DNA of 64,000 bases from Streptomyces sp. NBC_01451. GTDB taxonomy: Bacteria > Actinomycetota > Actinomycetes > Streptomycetales > Streptomycetaceae. The first letter of the stretch is position 1. Each line of letters begins with the position of its first letter. A program made the translations under genes and the position numbers. This document shows, piece by piece, positions 17,224-26,505 of this stretch. The notes under the pieces were generated by a model. That model ran no database searches, was not told the origin of the DNA, and saw nothing but the letters and a program-made list of their open reading frames with translations. The stretch is from contig NZ_CP109479.1 in assembly GCF_036227485.1 (NCBI RefSeq), positions 3,782,001-3,846,000 on the forward strand, in the 5' to 3' direction.

Positions 17224-17408
17224 AGCCCGTGGGGGACGGGGGTGACCCTCACGGGCCCTCACTATGGAAGGCACGGATGTGAGAGCCCTGTGGTTCACCT
17301 ACGAACCGGCCGGGATGCGGGGAGGGTTCCGGCCCGCAGGTGCCGGGGTCGGCGGCGGTTCGGCCGAGCCGCAGCGGCGTCGGCCGAGGTGCAGCCGCGT
17401 CAGCCGCG

Positions 17409-18488
<1,080 letters not shown>

Positions 18489-19493
18489 TTAGTTTTGCCC
18501 GGGTTCGCTACCTAGCGCAAGGGTCTGACCGGGGAGGACGAGGCCCGAGTCCGCGTCGAGGAAGGACTCGGTCCCGGCGGGGGTCCCGGACTGTCCGCCC
18601 GCGAGATCGAGCGAGTCGGTGACACCCCAGAGGACGCCCCCGACACTGCCGGCGTACGAGCCCTCGGCCTGGCCGCGGTGACGACCGGTACCGGCGGGGG
18701 TTTCGGCGCCGACGGACGCCTCGGCGCCGACTTCACCAACCTGATTTCCCGCACTGCGCCCGGATTTGCCCCCTTCTTCACCCGTTGCGGAGCCCACGGG
18801 CGAAACACTCCCTTCCGCCTCGCCGCCCGCGCCCGGCGACGGGGCGGAAGGGGACGGCGACAGGGAGATGGCCGACCCGGCGGAGTCGCCGGGGCCGGTC
18901 GTGGCCCCGAGGGACGGCACGGAGGACGGCGACGAGCCGGAGGCGTCGGTCGGGGCCGAGGGGTCGACAGAGGGCGACCCCGAAGGGGTGGGTGACGCCG
19001 AAGTCGAGGAGGAGGGAGTGGAGTCCGAGCCCGAGGCCAGACCCAGGCCCGAGGTCCCGTCCGCGGCATCGTCGGCGCCACCCCCGGCCACGCCGGTGTC
19101 GACGTCGGCCGAGGCGGTGTCCTTGCCGAGCCCGGACAGCAGTGCGCAGGCCTCCCAGGCCCCCGCCCCCTGGTCGGCGAGTATCTTCTCGCCGATGGCG
19201 ATCTGCTGCGAACGGCTGGCCTGGTCGGCGCTCCCGGCGTACGCGAGACCGCCGTACTTCTCCCAGTCCGCCTGGGTCAACTGGAGCCCGCCGTAGTGGC
19301 CGTTGCCGGCGTCGGCACTCCAGGAGCCGCCGCTCTCGCACTCCGCGACCCGGTCCCAGGTGGTACCGCTGGCCGCGCTGGCGCCGGTCGCACCGAGCAG
19401 CGGGATCGCGATGGCGGAGCCTGCCACACCGGCCGCGACGAGCGCGGCCGGGGCCTGACGGGGGCGACGGTGACGACCGTTCCCGGAGAGCAT
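18489..19493 (-). CDS. second Rpf-domain protein with degenerate LysM tail
   Basis: 334-aa secreted protein. Signal peptide ends near GASAASG (residue 43), then an Rpf domain closely like that of rpfA (AECESGGSWSADAGNGHYGGLQ...), then a very long low-complexity Ser/Pro/Gly/Glu/Ala linker of about 160 residues. The end, LDADSGLVLPGQTLAL, looks like only the last third of a LysM domain. So the enzyme keeps its catalytic part but appears to have lost most wall-binding capacity. Start ATG 19493 with AAAGG at 8 nt. The adjacent homologue in S. coelicolor is called rpfC by my memory. Sequence linkage suggests a tandem duplication with rpfA. Confidence 0.88.
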   Translation of the reverse strand: MLSGNGRHRRPRQAPAALVAAGVAGSAIAIPLLGATGASAASGTTWDRVAECESGGSWSADAGNGHYGGLQLTQADWEKYGGLAYAGSADQASRSQQIAIGEKILADQGAGAWEACALLSGLGKDTASADVDTGVAGGGADDAADGTSGLGLASGSDSTPSSSTSASPTPSGSPSVDPSAPTDASGSSPSSVPSLGATTGPGDSAGSAISLSPSPSAPSPGAGGEAEGSVSPVGSATGEEGGKSGRSAGNQVGEVGAEASVGAETPAGTGRHRGQAEGSYAGSVGGVLWGVTDSLDLAGGQSGTPAGTESFLDADSGLVLPGQTLALGSEPGQN

Positions 19494-19589
19494 GCGATGG
19501 CCTTTCACGAGACAGCGAGGAGCGGTGCGACGGGTGATGCGAGTGATGCAAGGCATCGCACTGGTGCACGAACGTATCGACAGGCGATC

Positions 19590-19631
19590 ACTTGTCACAA
19601 GTTAATGCCGCGCAGATCACGTGAAGATCAC
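19590..19631. promoter_or_regulatory. palindromes upstream of second rpf gene
   Basis: Perfect palindrome ACTTGT-C-ACAAGT (19590-19602) and a near-palindrome GTGAAGATCAC (19621-19631), with GATCAC repeated at 19615 and 19626. They lie about 100-140 bp ahead of the rpf start in an AT-rich patch. Candidate binding sites, for example for a Crp-type regulator; unproven. Confidence 0.35.
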
Positions 19632-19664
19632 ATTGTTGAGGGAGTGTCACCTTCCCGCGATCCT

Positions 19665-20972
19665 CTACGACCCCTTCGACGCCGCGTGCCCGGTTCCCCG
19701 AACCGGCGTGAACTCGACGGGCAGGGTACGCAGTCCGCGCATGATGAGTCCGCCCCGCCACCTCAACTCGGCTGGATCTGCGCCGAGTTGCAGGTCGGGG
19801 AGGCGGGTGAGAAGGGTGGCGAGCGCGCTGCGCCCCTCCAGACGGGCAAGCGGGGCGCCGAGGCAGTAGTGGATGCCGTGGCCGTATCCGAGGTGCTGGT
19901 TGTCCCGGCGGGCGAGGTCGAGGGTGTCGGGGTCGGCGAACCGCGCCGGGTCCCGGTCGGCGGCGGCGAGGACGACGAGGACGGGATCGCCGGCCGCGAT
20001 GTCCTGCCCGCCGACGCTGAGCGGCCGGGTGGCGAAGCGCCAGGTGGCCAGCTCGACGGGACCGTCGTAGCGGAGGAGTTCCTCGATGCCGGTTTCGAGG
20101 AGGGAGGAGTCCTCGACGGCGAGGGACGCCTGGAGTCGGGCGCGCTGCTCGGGGTGGGTGAGGAGGGCGTGGACGCCGTTGCCGATCAGATTCACGGTTG
20201 TCTCAAAACCGGCGAAGAGCAGGATGAACGCCATGGCCGCGACCTCGTTCTCGGTGAGGTGCTCGCCCTCGTCCGAGGCACGGATGAGCCCGGAGATCAG
20301 GTCCTCGCCGGGTTCGGGCACGTCGGTCAGCGCCTCGCGCTTGCGGTGGATCAGCTCGGCGAGATAGCCCCGCATCTTCTTCACGGACCTGGCGACCCCG
20401 CCCCGGGGCCCTCCCCCGTGCCGGATCATCATCCCGGCCCAGTCCCGGAAGTCGTCCTGGTCCTCGCGGGGTACGCCCAGCAGGTCGCAGATCGCGTAGA
20501 TGGGCAGCGGGAAGGCGAACTCGTGGATGAGATCGGCGGAGCCGTTCGCCGCGAACCGGTCGATCAGGTGATCGGTGAGTTCCTGGACGCGGGGCGCGAA
20601 CTCGGCGACACGGCGCGGAGTGAACGCCTTGGCGACGAACCGACGGAGCCTGGTGTGGTCCGGCGGATCGATGTTGAGCAGATGGGTCATCAGCTCGGCC
20701 TTGCGCTCACCGGGGATACCGGTCTTGCCCTTGGCGTGCGCGGGCTCGTCGTGGTGAGCCGGGTTCTTGGAGAGCCGGGGGTCGGCGAGGGCCTGCTTGG
20801 CGTCGACGTAACGGGTGACCAGCCAGGCCTCGACGCCACTGGGAAGTCTCGTCCGGTGCACGGGGGCGTGCTCTCGGAGCCAGGCGTAGGCGGGGTAGGG
20901 GTCCGTCGCGAACTCCCAGGTGAAGAGTTCGGGGGCGGGGGTCGGAGGCGTGGAGAGGGGCTGGTTGGTCAC
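19665..20972 (-). CDS. cytochrome P450, CYP107-like
   Basis: 435-aa soluble class I P450. The I-helix oxygen motif is LLFAGFETTVN, the ExxR motif is EELLRYDGP, and the heme-binding loop is LGYGHGIHYCLGAPLAR with the cysteine ligand. The N-terminal part shows no membrane anchor. Start GTG at 20972 (MTNQPLSTPP) is chosen; the frame continues upstream without support. Position next to the rpf genes matches SCO3099 (CYP107U1), which has been reported as needed for sporulation in S. coelicolor (from memory). No ferredoxin gene is nearby, so a redox partner must come from elsewhere. Confidence 0.92.
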   Translation of the reverse strand: MTNQPLSTPPTPAPELFTWEFATDPYPAYAWLREHAPVHRTRLPSGVEAWLVTRYVDAKQALADPRLSKNPAHHDEPAHAKGKTGIPGERKAELMTHLLNIDPPDHTRLRRFVAKAFTPRRVAEFAPRVQELTDHLIDRFAANGSADLIHEFAFPLPIYAICDLLGVPREDQDDFRDWAGMMIRHGGGPRGGVARSVKKMRGYLAELIHRKREALTDVPEPGEDLISGLIRASDEGEHLTENEVAAMAFILLFAGFETTVNLIGNGVHALLTHPEQRARLQASLAVEDSSLLETGIEELLRYDGPVELATWRFATRPLSVGGQDIAAGDPVLVVLAAADRDPARFADPDTLDLARRDNQHLGYGHGIHYCLGAPLARLEGRSALATLLTRLPDLQLGADPAELRWRGGLIMRGLRTLPVEFTPVRGTGHAASKGS

Positions 20973-21123
20973 CCGGTGACGGTATCGGGAGGGCGGACGG
21001 CTCCCGCGGGGCCCTCTCGGCTCCGGGACGGCCACACTTCCGGCACGCCTCCCGTGCCGCCCAGGCCTCAGCATCGACCCTGGGGAGCGGTTCCGTGAGG
21101 GGCGGGCCCGGCTCAGGGCACCG

Positions 21124-22179
21124 TCACTCGCCCGTAGCCGCTCCGGAGACCCCGGCCACCCCTTCCCTCACCCGCACCGCGTCCCGATAGGCCCGCGCGG
21201 CGGCCCGCAGTGCAGCCTCCGGGTCCACGCCCTCGCGCTCCGCCCGTACCGCCATCTCCAGCAGCTCGTATCCGATGCCCTCGCCCTGGGGCAGCGGGAC
21301 GTCCAGGGCCGCCGTGTGCACCCGCGACGCCAGTTTCGCCGCCAGCGCCAGGGCGGGCTGGCCGAGGGGGATGCCCTCCGTCACCGACTCCCGCTGCTTC
21401 TCGACCGCCTTGGTGCGCAGCCAGTGCTCCTTGACGTCCTCCGGGGTGGACGCCGTCTCGTCGCCGAAGACGTGCGGGTGGCGGTGGATCAGCTTGGTGA
21501 CGATGCCGGCCGCCACGTCGTCGATCGAGAACGGGGCCGTGCCCTCCTCGCCGTCCTCCGCACTGCCCGCCTCGATGCCGTCCTCGGCGATGCGGGCGTG
21601 GAAGACGACCTGGAGCAGGACGTCCCCGAGTTCCTCGCGCAGTTCGTCCCGGTCGCCCTCCTCGATCGCCTCGACGAGTTCGTACGCCTCCTCGATGCCG
21701 TACTTCGCCAGGCCTCTGTGGGTCTGGCGGGAGGACCAGGGGCACTCCAGGCGGATGCGGTCCATGACCTGGACGAGGTCGAGGAGGCGGGCGCCGGGGA
21801 GGTCGTAGGAGGCGGGGAGGAGTTCGAGGTCCGGCATCCGGACGCGGCCGGAGCCGGCGAGGCGGGCCAGGCCGTCCGTGAGGGCCGGGTCGCCCTCGCC
21901 GGTCGTGACGACCACGGACGTCCGGCCTCCCGCGCAGGCGTCGATCAGCGCCTCGGCGGTCGGGGAGGCCTCCTCGACCGCTATGCCGGCCTCCCGCAGA
22001 TACGGCAGCTGCGGATGCGCACCGTCCGCGCACAGCACCCGGTCGGCCGCGTGCAGGGTCTGCCAGGCGGGCCAGGACAGCAGGCCGGGGGCGACGCGGT
22101 GGCTGGTGGTGAGCAGGACGACACGACCGGGGTCGGTCTCCGTCTCCGGAGCGGTCTCGAAGCCGCTGGTTGCGTTCAC
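21124..22179 (-). CDS. mazG: nucleoside triphosphate pyrophosphohydrolase, MazG
   Basis: 351-aa two-part protein. The N-terminal part (to about residue 130; VVLLTTSHRVAPGLLSW, VVVTTGEGDP) is the tetrapyrrole-methylase-like or uncharacterised domain seen in actinobacterial MazG. The C-terminal part has the all-alpha MazG core: LVQVMDRIRLECPWSSRQTH, then the metal-binding EEAYELVEAI...REELGDVLLQVVFHA pattern. MazG hydrolyses (d)NTPs to monophosphates, cleaning up damaged nucleotides. Start is uncertain: GTG 22179 (MNATSGF) is directly behind GGAGG, and GTG 22197 is an alternative. Confidence 0.9.
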   Translation of the reverse strand: MNATSGFETAPETETDPGRVVLLTTSHRVAPGLLSWPAWQTLHAADRVLCADGAHPQLPYLREAGIAVEEASPTAEALIDACAGGRTSVVVTTGEGDPALTDGLARLAGSGRVRMPDLELLPASYDLPGARLLDLVQVMDRIRLECPWSSRQTHRGLAKYGIEEAYELVEAIEEGDRDELREELGDVLLQVVFHARIAEDGIEAGSAEDGEEGTAPFSIDDVAAGIVTKLIHRHPHVFGDETASTPEDVKEHWLRTKAVEKQRESVTEGIPLGQPALALAAKLASRVHTAALDVPLPQGEGIGYELLEMAVRAEREGVDPEAALRAAARAYRDAVRVREGVAGVSGAATGE

Positions 22180-22329
22180 CCTCCGAACGTAACTCACCCC
22201 GCCGACAGCCCCAGCGGTTGTCCACAGGCCTGCCACCCCTGTGCACACCGGCGCCCGCACACGCGTACACGCACGCATCCGCACATCCGTACGGACAACC
22301 GTTACGCCGTGGCCGTTACCTCATGGCCG

Positions 22330-22992
22330 TTACGCCGTCTCCTCGGCCGTCTGCGCCGCCGTGATCTCCCGTACCCAGGGTGTCTTCGCGTCGACGCGGC
22401 TGCTCTTCTGGACGTCCCAGCTGCCGTAGCGCGGGTTGAGGTCGACGTCGAGGGTCTTCGAGGCCTCGGACATCGCCTTCCAGAACGTGGCCTGGCCGTC
22501 CGGCGAGTTCATGTCGGCGCCGAGCGCGGCGGCCAGTTTCTGGGCCACGATCTCGGTGTGCAGGCTGTCGTCGAGGCGTGCCGGGGCGACGCCGTACTGC
22601 TGGAGCCACGCGTCCGACAGGGCCTTCGCGCTGCCCGCCTGCTGTTCCAGGGAGGCCCGCAGGGTCTGGACGTCCTTGCGGGTCACGGTCACGCCCGCGT
22701 TCTTCGCGGCCTGGTTCAGGACGCGGTCGAGGACCATCGTGTGCAGGGTGTCCCGGGTGAGGCTGCCGGTTCTGGCGACGGCCTGCGCGTACTGGGCCTC
22801 GTCCGAGGTGGCCGCCCGCTGCGCCGCGCGCACCTCGTTCACCCTGCTCTCCAGCTGCGCGACCGTGATCCGCTGCCCGCCGACGACGGCCGCCGCGCCG
22901 GGATGCGCGTCGTTTCCGCAGGCGGTGAGGAGCGGTGCCGCCGCGACGATCGCGGCGGACAGGAACAGCGCGGTGCGACGACGGCGGTGCAA
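22330..22992 (-). CDS. SurA N-terminal domain lipoprotein
   Basis: 220-aa lipoprotein: basic start LHRRRRT, hydrophobic segment, lipobox LTAC with the lipidated cysteine near residue 23. The mature part resembles the SurA N-terminal chaperone domain (GQRITVAQLESRVNEVR ... MVLDRVLNQAAKNAGVTVTRKDV). It should act as an extracytoplasmic folding factor on the membrane. I choose the TTG start at 22992 because AGGAGG lies exactly 5 nt ahead, and no ATG or GTG gives a signal peptide. Lies next to mazG as in other streptomycetes. Confidence 0.85.
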   Translation of the reverse strand: MHRRRRTALFLSAAIVAAAPLLTACGNDAHPGAAAVVGGQRITVAQLESRVNEVRAAQRAATSDEAQYAQAVARTGSLTRDTLHTMVLDRVLNQAAKNAGVTVTRKDVQTLRASLEQQAGSAKALSDAWLQQYGVAPARLDDSLHTEIVAQKLAAALGADMNSPDGQATFWKAMSEASKTLDVDLNPRYGSWDVQKSSRVDAKTPWVREITAAQTAEETA

Positions 22993-23194
22993 GGAAGCCT
23001 CCTGAGGAGATTGTGCAGACCAGCAGGTGCGGCGCGCAGCGCCTCGTTGAGGGGTGGCGGTCGGGCGACGGGCGGGCGCACAAAGTCTTGCGGTGATCGA
23101 TGTTAGGCAGTGGCCGGGCTCTGGCCAAGCCATTCGACCAACGATTCACCGGGACTTCGGGCACCGCCATCCCGCCATGTCCGCCCTGGCCGTG

Positions 23195-24028
23195 TCAGCC
23201 GGTGATCGCCACCGGTGCGTCCCACGCGTTGCGGTCCACGGTGATCGTGTAACCGCCGCGCGTCTCCTTGCTGTTGACCATGTACTGGTGGGCCCGGCTG
23301 TGGTTGGTCCACAGCGTGGCGGCGAAGGGCCAGTCCGCGGTGGTGGTGTTCTGCTTGTCCCACAGCGCGTACCACATGTTGCCCGGCAGGTTGGTGCGGT
23401 CGGTGGCCTGGGCTATCGCCTTCGCGCTGGAGCTGGTGAAGCCGTAGTAGCCGGTGCGGTACGTCTTGGCCTGGAGCGCCTTGCCGAAGGCACGCACGTA
23501 CGTCAGTACGGCGTCGTTGCACGCCTTGTTCGTGATGTCGTACGACTCCATGTCGAGGTAGACCGGGCTGCCGGCCTTCATGCCGAGCACCGATGCCTTG
23601 GTCACCGCGTCCGCCGCGTCCGCCGCGCCGAGGGAGGCCGCGGTGGCGGCGGTGATCTTCTCGGGGCTGGAGCCGGTCTGGCAGGAGGGCTGGGCGCCGA
23701 CGTACAGGGGGATGAGTTTCCAGCCCTGGGCGCTGACCGACTTCACCCAGGACGCGGTGAGGTTGGGCTGGGCGCAGCCGCGGTTCTTGCCGCCTATGTA
23801 GACGGCCGCGGCGCCGTAGAAGTTGTTGGTGCGCCAGGCCTTCATCGCGGCGAGGGAGGGTGCGGTGCAGGTGTCGAACGCGCGGCCGGTGTAGGTGCGT
23901 TGGGCGGGCCAGGTGGTGGCGGCCATCGACGACTGCGCGGCGAGTCCGGCCCCGGCGACGACGGCCGCGCCGGCCACCGCCCAGGTGACGTATCGGCGCT
24001 TCTTGGACTGCCGGTGACTGGACACCAC
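23195..24028 (-). CDS. secreted DUF1906 glycoside-hydrolase-like protein
   Basis: 277-aa exported protein. Signal peptide of about 37 residues (SKKRRYVTWAVAGAAVVAGAGLAA). The mature part is a DUF1906 TIM-barrel related to GH25 lysozyme-type folds: TGRAFDTCTAPSLAAMKAW at the start, AAVYIGGKNRGC, LIPLYVG, PVYLDMESYD (acidic pair that could be catalytic), TGYYGF, and MWYALWDKQ. Cell-wall or glycan hydrolysis is likely but the substrate is unknown. GTG 24028 follows AGGGG at 8 nt; a second GTG at 24025 adjoins. Confidence 0.85.
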   Translation of the reverse strand: MVSSHRQSKKRRYVTWAVAGAAVVAGAGLAAQSSMAATTWPAQRTYTGRAFDTCTAPSLAAMKAWRTNNFYGAAAVYIGGKNRGCAQPNLTASWVKSVSAQGWKLIPLYVGAQPSCQTGSSPEKITAATAASLGAADAADAVTKASVLGMKAGSPVYLDMESYDITNKACNDAVLTYVRAFGKALQAKTYRTGYYGFTSSSAKAIAQATDRTNLPGNMWYALWDKQNTTTADWPFAATLWTNHSRAHQYMVNSKETRGGYTITVDRNAWDAPVAITG

Positions 24029-24146
24029 GTAACCCACCCCTGGTTCTGTGACACGAAAGCAGGTCGCAACGTAACCGGCGTCGTTCCCGTGTTCGGGAAA
24101 AACCGGCTCCAGAGGCCCACAAGATTCCCTCAAGCCACGGCAAACC

Positions 24147-25670
24147 CTAGCCGCGCACCTGCCCCAGCCACTCCAGGGTCCGTCGGATCTCGGCCGCCAG
24201 CGGGTGTCCGGGGCCGCGCAGTCGGTCCACGTCGTGGAGGAGGCGGGCGAGGGTGTCGCGGGCGGCGGTGCGGTCGCCGAGGGCGAGGAGGAGGTGGCCG
24301 ATGCGGCGGCGGACGTCGAGGGCGAGTTCCGGGTCGCCGGCGACGTACTGGTTCTCGTAGTACGGCAGCAGGGCGCGGTACTCGGCGAGGGCCGCCGCGG
24401 GTTCGCCGAGCTGTTCGAGGCACTGGGCGGCCTCGTAGCGGAAGCGCAGCGCCTGGGGGTCGGCCTGGCCGGCCTCGGCGGCGCGTTCGTCGGCGAGGCG
24501 GCGGAGTTCGGGCAGGGCGCGACGGTACTGGCCGTCGTCCATGAGGGTGGCCGCGTACTGCTTGCGGAGGGTGCGGACGACCGGGGAGTGCTCGCCGTGC
24601 TGTTCGGCGGCGGCGGGCAGGATCCCGCCCAGGATGTCGACGGCCTGGGTGATCCGGCCCTCACCGAGGAGGCGTTTGACCTCGTCGACGGCTCCGGCGA
24701 CGTCGGGCCGCTCGGCCGCCGGGGCTGCCGTCGGCTGGGGCGCGGGGGTGCGGGCGCGGTCCGGCCAGGGGGCGTGCGGGCGCAGGAAGGGGCGTGTGGG
24801 GTCGAGGGGCGCCCCGGTGGGCATCCCGCGCTCCGGGAGGAGCAGCGCCAGGTGTTCGTACACCTCCTGCGCGGAGGCGGGCCGGTGCTGGGGGTCCTTG
24901 GCGAGCAGCCGCAGGACGAGCGCCTCCAGCGACTCGGGCACCTCGGGTCTGAGCCGGCGCACGGGCAGCGGCGGTTCGTACAGGTGCCGGTGGAGCACCC
25001 CGAGGGCCGTCGAACCCGAGAACGGCACGTCCCCGCTGAGGAGTTCGTGGAGGAGTACGCCGAGTGCGTACAGGTCGGTGTACGGGCCGACCGCGCCGCC
25101 CATCGCCTGCTCGGGGGCCATGTAGGCGGGCGAGCCGATGGGTGAACCGGTGTGGGTGAGGCGGGTGGTGTCCGTGTCCATGACGGAGGCGACGCCCAGG
25201 TCGAGGACGGTGACCGTGCCGTCCTGCTTCACCATCACGTTGCGCGGCTTGAGGTCGCGGTGAACGATCGGCACGGCGTGCACGGCGCTCAGCACGGCGC
25301 ACAGTTGCGCGGCCACCGCGACGGCCCACTGCCAGGGGTAGGGGTCGTGTTCGGCGAGGTGGTCGGAGAGGTCGGCGCCGTCGACGTACTGCATGACGAG
25401 GAACAGTTCCTCGCCCTCGCTGCCCGCGTCGTGCACGGTGACGAGCCCGGGGTGGTCGACCTGCGCGGTCACCCGGCACTCACGCACGAAACGGCGGCGC
25501 AGTTCGTCGGCCTCCTGGCCTGCGACCTTGTCCGGCCGCAGCAGCTTCACGGCCACGCGCCGGTCGAGCCGCTGGTCGTACGCCGTCCACACCTGGCCCA
25601 TACCGCCCTGTCCGATGAGCGTGGACAGTTCGTACCGGTCGGCGATGACTCGGCCCGTCGCCACACTCAC
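24147..25670 (-). CDS. Ser/Thr protein kinase with helical repeat C terminus
   Basis: 507-aa Hanks-type kinase. Gly-rich loop GQGGMGQV (20-27), ATP lysine in VAVKLL (K42), catalytic loop HRDLKPRN (137-144), DLG (157-159) in place of DFG, APE as MAPEQ, and the kinase ends near 280. After a Pro-rich linker comes a helical TPR-like region (about 330-505: repeated YEAAQCLEQLGEPAAALAEYRAL-type units). There is no TM helix or PASTA domain, so it is probably cytosolic or held by a partner. The GTG start overlaps the stop of the upstream membrane protein gene by 4 bp (GTGA), pointing to coupled expression and a joint role. Confidence 0.93.
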   Translation of the reverse strand: MSVATGRVIADRYELSTLIGQGGMGQVWTAYDQRLDRRVAVKLLRPDKVAGQEADELRRRFVRECRVTAQVDHPGLVTVHDAGSEGEELFLVMQYVDGADLSDHLAEHDPYPWQWAVAVAAQLCAVLSAVHAVPIVHRDLKPRNVMVKQDGTVTVLDLGVASVMDTDTTRLTHTGSPIGSPAYMAPEQAMGGAVGPYTDLYALGVLLHELLSGDVPFSGSTALGVLHRHLYEPPLPVRRLRPEVPESLEALVLRLLAKDPQHRPASAQEVYEHLALLLPERGMPTGAPLDPTRPFLRPHAPWPDRARTPAPQPTAAPAAERPDVAGAVDEVKRLLGEGRITQAVDILGGILPAAAEQHGEHSPVVRTLRKQYAATLMDDGQYRRALPELRRLADERAAEAGQADPQALRFRYEAAQCLEQLGEPAAALAEYRALLPYYENQYVAGDPELALDVRRRIGHLLLALGDRTAARDTLARLLHDVDRLRGPGHPLAAEIRRTLEWLGQVRG

Positions 25671-26341
25671 CGTCCGCCCTCAGGGCTGTTGTTGTGGTTG
25701 CCACTGCCACTGCTATTGCCGTTGCCGTTGCTGTCGTGCTTGCGCAGGTAGTCGCTGAGCTCGTCGAGTTCGGCGCGCACCTGGTCGATACGCGCGGGCG
25801 CGGGGCGCTGCTGCGGCGGAGGCGGTACGGGGCCCTGGGCGACGGGCGGCCGGGGTGCCGGCGTATGGGGCTGGGGCTGGGGTATCGGCGTGTGGGGCAT
25901 GGGGGGCTGCTGCGGCCCGGTCTGCATGTTCGCGTACGGCGACACGGACGGGGGCGGGTAGCCGTACCCGGGAGCCATGGCCGCGGCTCCGGCCGGCGCG
26001 TAACCGGCGTACCGGTACTGCCTGTTGTCCGTCCGTATGTCCATGACCAGGAAGTACGTGCTGGCCAGGGCACCCAGGACCAACACGGTGCCGAGGGCGA
26101 TGTCGCCTTTGACGTTGTTCTCCTCCACCGTGCCGACCACCGCGAAGCACACGATGGACAGCGGCAGACTCACCCAGGCCGCCGCCCAGTTGAACCACCT
26201 GCCGCGCAGAAAGGCGACGCGGAACAGCGGCAGACACGCCATGAGGCCGCACGAGAGGAACCCGGCGGCGGCGATCAGTACGCGCAGGGTGATGACGGTG
26301 CCCATGCTGCGGGTGGGCGGCGGCGCGCCGGGGCCGTACAT
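25667..26341 (-). CDS. three-TM membrane protein with proline-rich tail
   Basis: 224-aa protein of unknown function. Three TM helices lie in the first 100 residues (VITLRVLIAAAGFLSCGLMACL, WAAAWVSLPLSIVCFAVVGTV, ALGTVLVLGALASTYFLVMD). A cytosolic Pro/Gly/Tyr-rich stretch follows (about 110-180), then a short charged helix (RIDQVRAELDELSDYLRKHD) and an Asn/Gly/Ser tail. Translationally coupled to the downstream kinase, so it may be its membrane anchor, sensor or substrate (inference). ATG at 26341. Confidence 0.75.
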   Translation of the reverse strand: MYGPGAPPPTRSMGTVITLRVLIAAAGFLSCGLMACLPLFRVAFLRGRWFNWAAAWVSLPLSIVCFAVVGTVEENNVKGDIALGTVLVLGALASTYFLVMDIRTDNRQYRYAGYAPAGAAAMAPGYGYPPPSVSPYANMQTGPQQPPMPHTPIPQPQPHTPAPRPPVAQGPVPPPPQQRPAPARIDQVRAELDELSDYLRKHDSNGNGNSSGSGNHNNSPEGGR

Positions 26342-26505
26342 GACTGCTCCTGGACCGGGGGATGCCGACGGGGACGGGCGTACGAGTGACAGGTTCGGTG
26401 TCGGAGTTCGAGCGTATAGGCCGACGCCGACAACGGGTCCGGGTTGTACCGAACCGTTGTCGTCCTGTCGTCCCGCGGTCCTGTCGTCCTGGCTGCGTCA
26501 GTAGG

